From positions 124,001-188,000 of the forward strand of contig NZ_MULI01000006.1 in NCBI RefSeq assembly GCF_002939385.1: a stretch of DNA of 64,000 nt. Direction: 5' to 3'. Below, piece after piece: positions 34,130 to 45,067 of this stretch. Source of the DNA: Streptomyces sp. MH60. Its GTDB lineage: Bacteria; Actinomycetota; Actinomycetes; Streptomycetales; Streptomycetaceae. The translations under genes were made by a program, and so were the position numbers. Position 1 is the stretch's first letter; each line of letters starts with the position of its first letter. The notes below the pieces were generated by a model. It had not been told where the DNA came from, did no database searches, and saw nothing but the letters and a program-made list of their open reading frames with translations.

Positions 34130-34948
34130 ATGAGCGAGGCTGCGGACACGTCCGGGCAGACGGTGGTCGTCGCGTTCGGCCAGACCATGAAGACGCTGCG
34201 GATCCGGGCGGGCTTGGAGCGCGAGGAGTTCGGCCGACGGATCGACTACTCGGCGGCCACGGTCGCGTCGTACGAGCAGGGACGGCGCGTCCCGTCGCCC
34301 AGGACCATCGAGCGGGCGGACGAGGTCCTGGACGCGGGCGGCTTGCTGACGGTGTGGAAGGAGCAGGTGGAGCGGGCGCAGTACCCGGTGTTCTTCCAGG
34401 GGATGGCGACGTTGGAGAAGGAGGCCATCGAACTGCTCGCGTACGACGCCCTCGTGGTCAAGGGTTTGCTTCAGACCGAGGAGTACATGCGAGCGCTGCT
34501 GGCCATGCGGCGCCCAGTCCTGGACCACGAGACGATCGAACAACGCGTGGCCGCCCGGTTGGCCCGGCAGGACATCTTCGACCGACGTCCCTCACCACTA
34601 CTGAGCTTCGTCATGGACGAGTCGGTGCTCCGGCACCGATACGGCGGCAAGGGCGCGCTGCAAGGGCAGTTGGAACACCTGCTCCTCATGGGTCAGAAGC
34701 GCAACGTCGAGATCCAAGTGATGCCGACAGACTGTGAGGACAACGCCGGTGTGAACGGACCGTTCACGATCGTCACACGCAAGGACGGCAAGAAGTTCGT
34801 ATACATCGAGGCGCAGTCGACCAGCACCCTTCAGACCGACCCAGAACAGGCGGCACTGGCCGCCGCCCGTTATGGGATCATCCGATCACAGGCTCTCACT
34901 CCGCGAGAGTCACTGGAGTTCATCGAGAGGTTGCTGGGAGAGCTATGA
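34130..34948 (+). CDS. XRE-family helix-turn-helix regulator with DUF5753 (WhiJ-like)
   Basis: 272 residues. The N-terminal HTH (FGQTMKTLRIRAGLEREEFG, YSAATVASYEQGRRVPSPRT) is followed by the DUF5753 sensor domain (YPVFFQGMATLEKEAIELLA, LVVKGLLQTEEYMRALL, IQVMPTDCEDNAGVNGPFTI). ATG at 34130 was preferred over the GTG at 34022 because GGGAGG lies 8 bases upstream and the HTH begins there. The stop overlaps the DUF397 gene as ATGA, so regulator and partner are made together. The WhiJ family represses development until relieved by its BldB-like partner. Confidence 0.88.
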   Translation: MSEAADTSGQTVVVAFGQTMKTLRIRAGLEREEFGRRIDYSAATVASYEQGRRVPSPRTIERADEVLDAGGLLTVWKEQVERAQYPVFFQGMATLEKEAIELLAYDALVVKGLLQTEEYMRALLAMRRPVLDHETIEQRVAARLARQDIFDRRPSPLLSFVMDESVLRHRYGGKGALQGQLEHLLLMGQKRNVEIQVMPTDCEDNAGVNGPFTIVTRKDGKKFVYIEAQSTSTLQTDPEQAALAAARYGIIRSQALTPRESLEFIERLLGEL

Positions 34949-35139
34949 ACACCGCTGAGTCCTCGGCCGTCGTGTCCGACCTCATCTGGTTCAAGAGCAG
35001 CTACAGCGGAACCGAAGGCGGCGACTGCGTCGAGATAGCCGCCGGCACACACGCCGTGCTCGTCCGGGACTCCAAGGCCGTGACCGGCCCCGTCATCCGC
35101 GTGTCGCGCGAGGCGTGGGCGGGGTTCATCGGGCGCTGA
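34945..35139 (+). CDS. DUF397 (BldB-like) small protein
   Basis: 64 residues with the DUF397 hallmarks WFKSSYSGTEGGDCVEIA and VLVRDSKAVTGPVIRVSREA near the end. These small proteins pair with WhiJ-type regulators and are thought to modulate their DNA binding. ATG at 34945 overlaps the regulator stop (ATGA). Its 3' end overlaps the convergent monooxygenase by 14 bases. Confidence 0.9.
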   Translation: MNTAESSAVVSDLIWFKSSYSGTEGGDCVEIAAGTHAVLVRDSKAVTGPVIRVSREAWAGFIGR

Positions 35140-36259
35140 GGCTCCGTAGCCGTTCGTTGCGCTGTTCCAGGGCCACGGCCGTGGTCGGGAAGAGGGTGCC
35201 GCCGCCCTCGCCGATCCGGTCCTGGGTCAGGGTCACGAAGTCCCGCGTGCCGCGCTCGTAGGCGGCGAAGCCCTCGGCGTGGCCCCGGTCGGCCAGGGCA
35301 TCGGCGAGGTGGTACGCGCCGATGAGGGCGAGGCTGGTGCCCTGGCCGGTGAGGAACGAGGGCGCGTGCGCGGCGTCGCCGAGCAGCGCGACCCTGCCCT
35401 GGGACCAGCGGGGCATGCGGATCTGGCTGACCGCGTCGAAGAACACGTCGTCCGCGTCGTGGAGGGCGGCCAGGATACCGGGAACCTCCCACCCCGCGTC
35501 GGCGAAGACCTTGGTGATCAGATCCCGTTGGGCCTGCGGACTGCCGAACGCGTCGAAGGGCGGGTCGGGCTGGGCGAAGTTGAGGAAGGCGTGCACCTCG
35601 TCCTCGTCCCCCACGGCGTAGAGGGCGGCGGCCCTGCCGGGGGTGTTCCACATGACCGTCTCGTGGGAGAGGCCGAGGGTGTTGCGCATGGGGAACACGG
35701 CGAAGCAGTATCCGAGATAGCGGTGGAACCGCTCCTCGGGCCCGAACACCATCTCCCGGGTGCGCGAGTGCATGCCGTCCGCGCCGAAGACCAGGTCGAA
35801 GGTACGGCTGCCGCCGCCGCGGAAGGTGACGTCGACACCGTCCCCGGACTGGTCGAGGGTGTCGACGGAATCGTTGAAGAGGAATTCCACGTCGTCCCGG
35901 ACGGCCGTGTACAGCGCGTCGGTCAGGTCGCCGCGCCGTATCTCCAGGTCCCGTCCCGTGGCACCGCCGGTGACGGCGTGCGGGTGGAGCGAGGTGACCT
36001 CGCTGCCGTCCCCGTGCAGGAAGGTGAGGCGGCGCAGGTCGATGTGCGCGTCCCGCAGTCGCGGCAGGAGCCCCATCTGCTCGACGACGTCGAGCGCGGT
36101 GCCGCGTACGTCGACGGGGTAGCCGCCGCTGCGGAGGGTGTCGGCCTTCTCCACCACGGTGACCTCGTATCCGTGGCGGTTGAGCCAGAAGGCCAGGGCG
36201 GGACCGGCGATGCTGGCCCCGGAGATCAGGACGGTGCGCCTCGGTACGGTGCGGGTCAT
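35126..36259 (-). CDS. FAD-dependent monooxygenase (PHBH/TetX-like)
   Basis: 377 residues, class A flavoprotein hydroxylase. FAD fold VLISGASIAGPALAFWL, a middle DLVFGADGMHSRTREMVFG (DG fingerprint) and GRVALLGDAAHAPSFLTGQG near residue 295. Relatives hydroxylate aromatic polyketides or inactivate antibiotics such as tetracyclines and rifamycins. ATG at 36259 overlaps the upstream MFS stop (ATGA), so an exporter and a modifying enzyme are co-expressed, which suggests a resistance or detoxification pair. Confidence 0.88.
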   Translation of the reverse strand: MTRTVPRRTVLISGASIAGPALAFWLNRHGYEVTVVEKADTLRSGGYPVDVRGTALDVVEQMGLLPRLRDAHIDLRRLTFLHGDGSEVTSLHPHAVTGGATGRDLEIRRGDLTDALYTAVRDDVEFLFNDSVDTLDQSGDGVDVTFRGGGSRTFDLVFGADGMHSRTREMVFGPEERFHRYLGYCFAVFPMRNTLGLSHETVMWNTPGRAAALYAVGDEDEVHAFLNFAQPDPPFDAFGSPQAQRDLITKVFADAGWEVPGILAALHDADDVFFDAVSQIRMPRWSQGRVALLGDAAHAPSFLTGQGTSLALIGAYHLADALADRGHAEGFAAYERGTRDFVTLTQDRIGEGGGTLFPTTAVALEQRNERLRSLSAR

Positions 36260-37653
36260 GCGTGGACTCCCTTGCTCATGGTGCGGGTGACGAACAGGGC
36301 CAGCGACACGACGACGCCGGCGATCACGAAACCGGTGACGTAGGCCGATTCGGCCGCGACCTCCGATCCCGAGGGGGTACCGGCGGTGAGGAGCGCGCCG
36401 CCGAGCTGCCCGCCGACGGCGGAGCCGAGTACGCGGCTGACCAGGATCAGGCTGGTGGCGATGCCGGTGTCGTTCTGGTCGACGGCGGTGGCGGTGCTGG
36501 TCATCATGGCCGTGACGCACAGGCCGTTGGCCAGCGCGATCAGCACCTTGCCGACGACGAGGTGCCAGATCTCGCTGTGGACGGCGGCCACGGCGAGCAG
36601 GCCGACGGTCATCATGACGACGCCGGTGTTGACCACGGCACGCGAGCCGAACCGGCGGTCCCCGATCCCGCCGAGCGGCCCGGCCAGCGTGGCGGCGAGG
36701 GCGCCGGGCAGCAGGTAGAAGCCGATCTCGGTGGCGCTGGCGCCGAAGCCGTAGCCGTCGCCGCGCTCGTCGAGCAGTTGCGGCACGAGGTAGACCGCCG
36801 TCGTGGCGCCGAGGCAGATCACGAAGGTCAGCACGCACGCCTTCCAGATCGCGGGCCGGGCCAGCATGCGCAGGTCGATCATCGGTGCGGCCGCGCGCCG
36901 TTCGACCCTCACCCATGCCGTGCCGCACGCGGCCAGCAGGACGACGAGGGCGAGGAGTGCGAGCGGCTGCGAGCCCGCCTCGGGCGCCAGCGCGAGGACG
37001 AGCATGAGGGTGGTCAGCATCCCGCTCAGGAGCAGCAGGCCGGGCCAGTCGATCCCGGCGCCGTCCGTCCGGCCGGGCGGATCTTCCGGCATCAGCCTGT
37101 TCACGAGCAGGGTGGACCCGGCGACCGCGATCGTCGGCAGCGCGAACATCCAGTGGCGGGAGAGCTGTTCCGCCACCGGACCGGCCGACAGCATGCCGAC
37201 CATCGACCCGCCGACGAAGAGCCCGCTGACCACGCCGATGGCCACCTTGGACTCTCCGGGTGGCAGGTGTCTGCGGACCACGATGAACGACAGGGGCAGC
37301 GCGCCGATCATCGCGCCCTGCAACACCTGACCGAGCAGCAGCACGGGCAGGTTCGGGGCCAGGGCGGACACCGTGCCACCGACCGAGACCACCGCCATCA
37401 GGCGGATCAGGACCTTCTTCCCGCCGTAGCGGTCGCCGAACTTGCCCGCCAGCGGGGTGATGAGCGCGCCGGTGATGAGCAGGACGATACTGAGCAGCGC
37501 CCCTTCCGACTGGCTCATGTCCAGTTCGCGTTCCAGGAGCGGGATCGTCGGTGACACCACCGACTCCAGGGCACCGGTGGACAGCGCCAGTAAGCCCAGC
37601 GCCCCGACAGCGGCCTTCCCGACGGGGACCGAGGGGGCCAGGGTTGTGGTCAT
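36256..37653 (-). CDS. MFS transporter (DHA2-like, drug export)
   Basis: 465 residues with about 12-14 helices: LSTGALESVVSPTIPLLERE, LAGKFGDRYGGKKVLIRLMA (motif A) and VLQGAMIGALPLSFIVVRRH. It probably exports the substrate or product of the coupled FAD monooxygenase. ATG at 37653 with GAGGGA 5 bases upstream. That ribosome site lies inside one arm of a 9-bp inverted repeat with its partner 60 bases upstream, suggesting control at translation. Confidence 0.87.
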   Translation of the reverse strand: MTTTLAPSVPVGKAAVGALGLLALSTGALESVVSPTIPLLERELDMSQSEGALLSIVLLITGALITPLAGKFGDRYGGKKVLIRLMAVVSVGGTVSALAPNLPVLLLGQVLQGAMIGALPLSFIVVRRHLPPGESKVAIGVVSGLFVGGSMVGMLSAGPVAEQLSRHWMFALPTIAVAGSTLLVNRLMPEDPPGRTDGAGIDWPGLLLLSGMLTTLMLVLALAPEAGSQPLALLALVVLLAACGTAWVRVERRAAAPMIDLRMLARPAIWKACVLTFVICLGATTAVYLVPQLLDERGDGYGFGASATEIGFYLLPGALAATLAGPLGGIGDRRFGSRAVVNTGVVMMTVGLLAVAAVHSEIWHLVVGKVLIALANGLCVTAMMTSTATAVDQNDTGIATSLILVSRVLGSAVGGQLGGALLTAGTPSGSEVAAESAYVTGFVIAGVVVSLALFVTRTMSKGVHA

Positions 37654-37658
37654 GAACG

Positions 37659-37738
37659 TCCCTCACTTCATGGGCCGCCCGTGGAAAGGCACCGACGCGG
37701 TTTCGGTGGTGCCTGGCGGCGAAGTGCAGAGTGAGGGA
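37659..37738 (-). promoter_or_regulatory. Nested stem-loops that could hide the MFS ribosome binding site
   Basis: TCCCTCACT (37659-37667) and AGTGAGGGA (37730-37738) are perfectly complementary 9-base arms; inside them GGCACC (37688-37693) pairs with GGTGCC (37708-37713). On the minus-strand transcript the downstream arm contains the GAGGGA Shine-Dalgarno of the MFS gene. The folding is drawn by eye. Confidence 0.45.
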
Positions 37739-37827
37739 ACGGTCATGGGCCGGACGTCATACCCGGGAGCCAACGTGCGGTGATACCGCGGTAGGGGGTG
37801 GGGCGCCCGGCCCGGACCACCGTCGGA

Positions 37828-38712
37828 CTACTGGTCGTCGGTGAACTTCGGGTCCTCGGCCTGGTTGTAGATCTCCTTGCCCGCCGCGTCGAAGGCGTGG
37901 ACGTAGGGGCTCGGGCCCATGTAGCGCGGGCCGGGAGGCGTGTCCGGGGAGAGCGCGGCCCCGTAGACGAACGCGCCGCCCGCCATGCGGGCCGGATACT
38001 GCTTCGGGTCGTCGCCGTAGCTGATGGTGATCTTGGCGACCTCGGACGAGTAGTGCCCGGCGCCCAGCATGAGGTACTTCCCCTCGCCGGCGGGCTCCAT
38101 CATGGAGTCGAAGTACTCGATGACCCGGCCGGTGCCCCACAGGCGGTCGTTGATGAAGGTGGGCGGGGAGTCCGGGCTGGTGCCCTTGTCGCCCTTCGAC
38201 TGGCACTGCACGTACTGGTCGGCGGAGTTCACGGCGACGACCACACCGTCCGAGTCCGCCGAGGCCAGCGGCGTACGGACCGCGACGACGGGCTGGTACC
38301 GCGACGCGTCCGGCCCCAGGCAGGAGGAGAGGATCCTGGTGACGGTCGCGGCGTCGATCGGGGTCGTCGTCGCGTCGGTGATGGTGAAGCCGCCCTCGGC
38401 CGAGGCCCCGCCGGGCGAGGACGGTGCGCTGGGACTCGGTACCGCCGTGGCGGCGGCGACCGGCCCTCGGCCGGCGTGCGCGGGGTCGGCGGCACTCGGC
38501 CCGGCGTCCCCCGTCCCGCCCAGGACGACCACGGCCGCGAGGCTCACCGCCGTCACACCGGTGGCGACGCCGAGCGGCACTCCCCACCTGCTCCGCAGCG
38601 AAGCCCCGTTGTTCTGCGGACCGATCTTCATCAGTAGTTCCTCTCGGGTCCGCCGGTGGTCCGGCAGATCACGATCGGAAGGAGCCGCGGGAACGCCCTG
38701 CGTGTCATTCAT
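37828..38712 (-). CDS. Sigma-factor-linked membrane protein (CU044_5270-like)
   Basis: 294 residues. A short cytoplasmic N-terminus (SDRDLPDHRRTREELLMKIG) precedes one membrane helix (GVPLGVATGVTAVSLAAVVV), a Pro/Ser/Ala-rich linker and an extracytoplasmic domain of about 190 residues that I cannot assign. No HxxxCxxC zinc anti-sigma motif is visible. The ATG at 38712 overlaps the sigma gene stop (ATGA), which is the usual position of an anti-sigma or signal-sensing partner; the N-terminal DLP...R..L pattern resembles proteins named CU044_5270 family. Anti-sigma activity is inference only. Confidence 0.7.
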   Translation of the reverse strand: MNDTQGVPAAPSDRDLPDHRRTREELLMKIGPQNNGASLRSRWGVPLGVATGVTAVSLAAVVVLGGTGDAGPSAADPAHAGRGPVAAATAVPSPSAPSSPGGASAEGGFTITDATTTPIDAATVTRILSSCLGPDASRYQPVVAVRTPLASADSDGVVVAVNSADQYVQCQSKGDKGTSPDSPPTFINDRLWGTGRVIEYFDSMMEPAGEGKYLMLGAGHYSSEVAKITISYGDDPKQYPARMAGGAFVYGAALSPDTPPGPRYMGPSPYVHAFDAAGKEIYNQAEDPKFTDDQ

Positions 38713-39353
38713 CGTGCGACCTCCTTCGCGTTGACGGGATTCCTGGAACTGAACGGCGGCGGAGCCGCGGCTCCGCCGAGGTCGGCCCCCAGCCTCCGCC
38801 GCGCCCGGTGCAGCCGGGACTTCACGGTCCCGACCGCCACCTTCAGCACCGCGGCGGCCGCCTGCTGGTCCAGGCCCGACCAGACGCAGAGCTCGACGAC
38901 CTCGCGTTCGTGCCGCGGCAGCCGGGCCAGCGCCCGGTGGATCTCCGACATACGGCGCTCGTCGTCGACCAGGCCGGCGACACGGTCCGCGTGGTCGCCC
39001 ACCGACTCCTCGTGCGAGACGAGCCGGTGCAGCAACGCCTCGGCCCGCCGCAGCCGCCGCCTGGTGTTCGACAACTGGCCGTTGGCGATGCCCAGCAGCC
39101 ACGGCAGAGCCGAGTCGCGGTCGAGCACCGTCTCCGCTCGCCGTCGCCAGGCGTGCAGGAAGACCGTCGACGTGAGGTCCTCGGCCTCGGACCAGTCGGC
39201 CGTCCGCCGGAACAGGTGGTTGTAGACGGCCTTCCCGTGCCGGTCGAAGATCCGGCCGAACGCCTCGCGATCACCGTCGACGGCCCTCGCCCACAGCTCC
39301 CGGTCGGACGTCCCGCCGACCGGTCCGTCGGGACCAGCGTCGTTCAGTTCCAT
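38709..39353 (-). CDS. ECF-type RNA polymerase sigma factor
   Basis: 214 residues. Region 2: REAFGRIFDRHGKAVYNHLF and SEAEDLTSTVFLHAWRRR. Region 4: LARLPRHEREVVELCVWSGL and VLKVAVGTVKSRLHRARRRL. ATG at 39353 (MELNDAG) was preferred over the frame to 39413. It is first in a two-gene operon with the membrane protein. GGGAACC at 39383-39389 (minus strand), 30 bases upstream of the start, looks like an ECF-type -35 element and would allow autoregulation, but a clear -10 is missing. Confidence 0.88.
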   Translation of the reverse strand: MELNDAGPDGPVGGTSDRELWARAVDGDREAFGRIFDRHGKAVYNHLFRRTADWSEAEDLTSTVFLHAWRRRAETVLDRDSALPWLLGIANGQLSNTRRRLRRAEALLHRLVSHEESVGDHADRVAGLVDDERRMSEIHRALARLPRHEREVVELCVWSGLDQQAAAAVLKVAVGTVKSRLHRARRRLGADLGGAAAPPPFSSRNPVNAKEVAR

Positions 39354-39474
39354 GTCCCATCCGTGTCCGGCACCCGGCCGAAGGTTCCCACGGGATCGAG
39401 TCGAACGACGCACCGGGCCCAGCGAAGGCGACCGCGAGGAGACGACGCTCCAGGAATCCGCGTCCCGCGGGGGG

Positions 39475-41070
<1,596 letters not shown>

Positions 41071-41127
41071 CTAGCGCGCCCCCTCAACGCGTAGCGCGGC
41101 CCCAGACGACGCCGCCCATACCGTGGA

Positions 41128-41150
41128 GCGCTTCGAAACATTCGAAGCGC
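41128..41150. promoter_or_regulatory. 23-bp perfect palindrome upstream of the xylanase
   Basis: Arms GCGCTTCGAA and TTCGAAGCGC (10 bp each, no mismatch) around ACA, 27 bases upstream of the xylanase -35 box. This is the strongest palindrome in the divergent region and a likely operator. Confidence 0.65.
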
Positions 41151-41153
41151 GAC

Positions 41154-41165
41154 AGAAACTTTTCT
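41154..41165. promoter_or_regulatory. Second GAAACTTTTC-type box
   Basis: AGAAACTTTTCT has perfect 5-bp arms AGAAA/TTTCT around CT and lies 11 bases before the xylanase -35 box. It shares its core with the box at 41029-41041. Confidence 0.45.
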
Positions 41166-41176
41166 TGGAGAAACTG

Positions 41177-42707
<1,531 letters not shown>

Positions 42708-42724
42708 CGGAACAGCCCCATCGA

Positions 42725-42759
42725 GCCCGGGTCGCCGCCGCGCCGACGGCGACCCGGGC
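42725..42759 (+). terminator. Xylanase gene terminator
   Basis: GCCCGGGTCGCCG and CGGCGACCCGGGC form a perfect 13-bp stem with a 9-base loop, 17 bases after the xylanase stop. Confidence 0.8.
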
Positions 42760-42968
42760 GACTTCGCGAGGGTGGTGGACTGGCAGCAACCTGCCACCGA
42801 TTCGGCCTGCTTGGCGCGATGTCGCAGGTGCCGGTGAGCACGGGAGCGGTCGTGCGGAACTCCTCTTCCGGTTGCGGTCACGCCCACGTCAAACCGGTCG
42901 AATCGGCCTTTAGGTTCAGCTTGGCGGGGTCCGGACGGCCCTCGCGCAGCGAAGACCAGGGAGGACGA

Positions 42969-43610
42969 ATGGCCAGGATTGCGTTCCGAGGACGCGCGGC
43001 GGCGACCGTCGCGGCCGCGCTCGTTCTGGGAGCCACTGGGGCGACCCAGGCGGTGGCCGCTCCGGCGGACGAGAGCCGGTCGACGACGGCCGTACAGGCC
43101 CGGGCCGCGGCGGCGGCGGAGGTGGACTACGACACCTGGCAGAGCGATGTGCGCGAGGTGATCGACGAGGCCCGCCCCTACGTCGAGCAGCGGCTGGCCG
43201 ACAGCGCGGGCGAGAAGCCGGCGATCGTCCTCGACATCGACAACACCTCGCTGGAGACGCACTTCCAGGTGCTTCCGCCGACGCCGGCCGTCAAGCCGAC
43301 GCTCGAACTCGCCCAGTACGCTCACAGCAAGGGCGCGGCCATATTCTTCGTCACCGCTCGACCCGACCTGATCTCGTGGGTCACGGAGGCGAACCTGGAG
43401 GCGGTCGGGTACCCGATCACCGGTCTGTACCAGCGGAACATCGGTGACCTCTTCCGCGACACGGCCGAGTTCAAGACATCGAAGCGGGCGCAGATCGAGG
43501 CCGACGGGTACACGATCGTCGCCAACATCGGGAACAACACGTCGGATCTGGTAGGGGGCCACGCGGAGCGGACCTTCAAGCTGCCCGACTACGACGGGGC
43601 CCTGGACTGA
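42969..43610 (+). CDS. Secreted HAD-family acid phosphatase
   Basis: 213 residues. Signal peptide (MARIAFRGRAAATVAAALVL, ending near AVAAPA), then the class B-type acid phosphatase core: nucleophile motif IVLDIDNTSLET near residue 89, IFFVTARPD, and conserved C-terminal Lys/Asp (TSKRAQIE, VANIGNNTSDL, where the second Asp signature is diverged). It hydrolyses phosphomonoesters outside the cytoplasm. ATG at 42969 has GGGAGGA directly upstream. It is monocistronic with a strong terminator. Confidence 0.85.
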   Translation: MARIAFRGRAAATVAAALVLGATGATQAVAAPADESRSTTAVQARAAAAAEVDYDTWQSDVREVIDEARPYVEQRLADSAGEKPAIVLDIDNTSLETHFQVLPPTPAVKPTLELAQYAHSKGAAIFFVTARPDLISWVTEANLEAVGYPITGLYQRNIGDLFRDTAEFKTSKRAQIEADGYTIVANIGNNTSDLVGGHAERTFKLPDYDGALD

Positions 43611-43631
43611 CCGGGACGCTCCGACCCCAGG

Positions 43632-43669
43632 CGCCTCCGGCCCCTGCCGTACCCGGCGGGCCGGAGGCG
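43632..43669 (+). terminator. Acid phosphatase gene terminator
   Basis: CGCCTCCGGCCC and GGGCCGGAGGCG form a perfect 12-bp stem with a 14-base loop, starting 21 bases after the stop codon. Confidence 0.8.
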
Positions 43670-43708
43670 TTCACGCGAGGTCGCGTCGGCATGCAAAGGA
43701 TGCCCTCG

Positions 43709-43725
43709 CCGCACAATGCGGTTTT
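43709..43725 (+). terminator. Short hairpin followed by TTTT
   Basis: CCGCA and TGCGG around CAA, followed directly by TTTT. It may be a back-up terminator that insulates the lipopeptide cluster from upstream transcription. Confidence 0.4.
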
Positions 43726-43750
43726 CCGTAATCGTTTCAGTCAGGGGTAT

Positions 43751-43780
43751 TTGACGTTACGAAGCTGTCCTGGGTACCTT
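43751..43780 (+). promoter_or_regulatory. Candidate promoter of the LuxR-type regulator
   Basis: TTGACG and TACCTT are separated by 18 bases. Transcription would start near 43787, directly before the long hairpin, giving a leader of about 280 bases. Confidence 0.5.
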
Positions 43781-43795
43781 CGAACTAACGGGAGC

Positions 43796-43950
43796 GACAC
43801 AGGCAACTGTTGACCATCCTTCGGATGGATGTCCAGTTTGCCGCCTGTGTCTGCCTAGCGGGGGAATGGAGCTCGAAATGCGGGATGTCTGCCGTGTTGT
43901 ATCTGCAGGCCGTACGGCCCTTCATGGGCCCAGTACGGCGTCTCGCTAGG
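43796..43950 (+). ncRNA. Structured leader RNA of unknown type
   Basis: Three stems can be drawn. Hairpin A (43796-43851): GACACAGGC with GCCTGTGTC, inner AACTG with CAGTT, and apex CCATCC-TTC-GGATGG. Stem B: CCTAGCG (43854-43860) with CGCTAGG (43944-43950). Hairpin C inside B (43909-43939): GCCGTAC with GTACGGC and GGCCC with GGGCC, loop TTCAT. The unpaired block between B and C is purine-rich. The arrangement looks like a riboswitch or attenuator, but matches no class I know. It lies between a candidate promoter and the cluster regulator, with no gene in this 454-base gap. Confidence 0.5.
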
Positions 43951-44064
43951 TTATCTCTCTGGCTGTTTGCACGGGTATGACCCCGCGCCTGGATCCCCGC
44001 GCCCCACGAAGGCGCCGGAGCAGGGCAGGCGGGAACTCCTATTGGTCAAGCTTCAGGGGGAGCT

Positions 44065-44916
44065 GTGCCAAGTAACTCAGTCAATTTCGAGATAGCCAAC
44101 GATTCCGAATCCATTGCGGAATTCACGGAATCACGGCAATCGCGGCCGTCGAGTGACGAAATAGAGGGCGTGCTGCTACAGGCCCGGAAACTCGTCGAAA
44201 TCGCCGTCGACCGCCATCGCAACGTCGAGCGACTGGTCGCCTCGCTCGAACCGAACGACAATTCCGTCGGGGTCGCCACCGAGCAGATGATCGCCACCGC
44301 CCGTCACCACCTGGCCGTCGTCCTCACCGGAGAGGGCCAGGACGAGACCTACCAGCTGATCGACCAGCTGGGCCGGGCGACCGCACGCGGCGTCGGCGTC
44401 AAGCTGCTCGGCCGGGTCGGCCTGCTGCGCGACCGCCGCTTCCTCGAGCACCTCGACAAGTACGCGCCCGGAGTCGAAACCCGCCTGGCCAAAGCTCCGT
44501 TGCAGGAGGTTGTCCTTGCTGACAGCGTTGTCGGCGCCGTGTGGATCCGCAACGGAGTCGCCGTCCGTGAGGCGGTGGTCGTCCGGGCCCCGGCCGTCCT
44601 GCGCACTCTGCGCACCCTGTTCGCCGTCTCCTGGTCCGGCAGCGCCGCCCTCGCGGACCACCGGCGCCTGAGCGACCGCTCACGCAGCGCGGTCGGCCGG
44701 CGCATCCTCCAGGCCCTCAGCTCGGGGCGGACCGACGAGGCCGCCGCCCGTGAGCTGGGCGTTTCGGTGCGCACGTACCGGCGCAACGTCGCGGAAATTA
44801 CCCGTGAACTGGGGGCGACCTCAAGATTTCAGGCGGGTGCACGCGCCGTGGAACTCGGCCTCCTTTCACCCTCGGGCGATCTCCTGCCCGCGGCTACCGG
44901 CCAGTTGGCGGGGTAA
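44065..44916 (+). CDS. LuxR-type HTH transcriptional regulator (cluster-situated)
   Basis: 283 residues. The C-terminus is a LuxR/GerE helix-turn-helix: VGRRILQALSSGRTDEAAAR, ELGVSVRTYRRNVAEITREL. The N-terminal 190 residues are not a response-regulator receiver; they contain a phospholipase D-like/TrmB-like segment (GVGVKLLGRVGLLRDRRFLE) of the kind found in actinobacterial helix-turn-helix regulators with unknown ligands. GTG at 44065 has GGGGGAG just upstream. It opens the lipopeptide region and probably controls it. The leader is long and structured. Confidence 0.82.
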   Translation: MPSNSVNFEIANDSESIAEFTESRQSRPSSDEIEGVLLQARKLVEIAVDRHRNVERLVASLEPNDNSVGVATEQMIATARHHLAVVLTGEGQDETYQLIDQLGRATARGVGVKLLGRVGLLRDRRFLEHLDKYAPGVETRLAKAPLQEVVLADSVVGAVWIRNGVAVREAVVVRAPAVLRTLRTLFAVSWSGSAALADHRRLSDRSRSAVGRRILQALSSGRTDEAAARELGVSVRTYRRNVAEITRELGATSRFQAGARAVELGLLSPSGDLLPAATGQLAG

Positions 44917-45007
44917 GAACTTGTCAGGCTGAGCTTTGACAATGCGGAAAACCTCAGGTCGCTGGCAGCTTGTTGTAGTTCTCCTTGTGGTGCGGACGGT
45001 CGGGATT

Positions 45008-45022
45008 GCAGGATCATCCTGC
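45008..45022. promoter_or_regulatory. 15-bp perfect palindrome before the ABC transporter gene
   Basis: GCAGGAT-C-ATCCTGC, 46 bases upstream of the ATPase start. The one-base centre rules out an RNA hairpin and favours a protein-binding site, possibly for the LuxR-type regulator. Confidence 0.45.
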
Positions 45023-45067
45023 CTCCCCAAAAGGCGTCTCGGCCGCTATCTGCGAGGAACGGCATCG

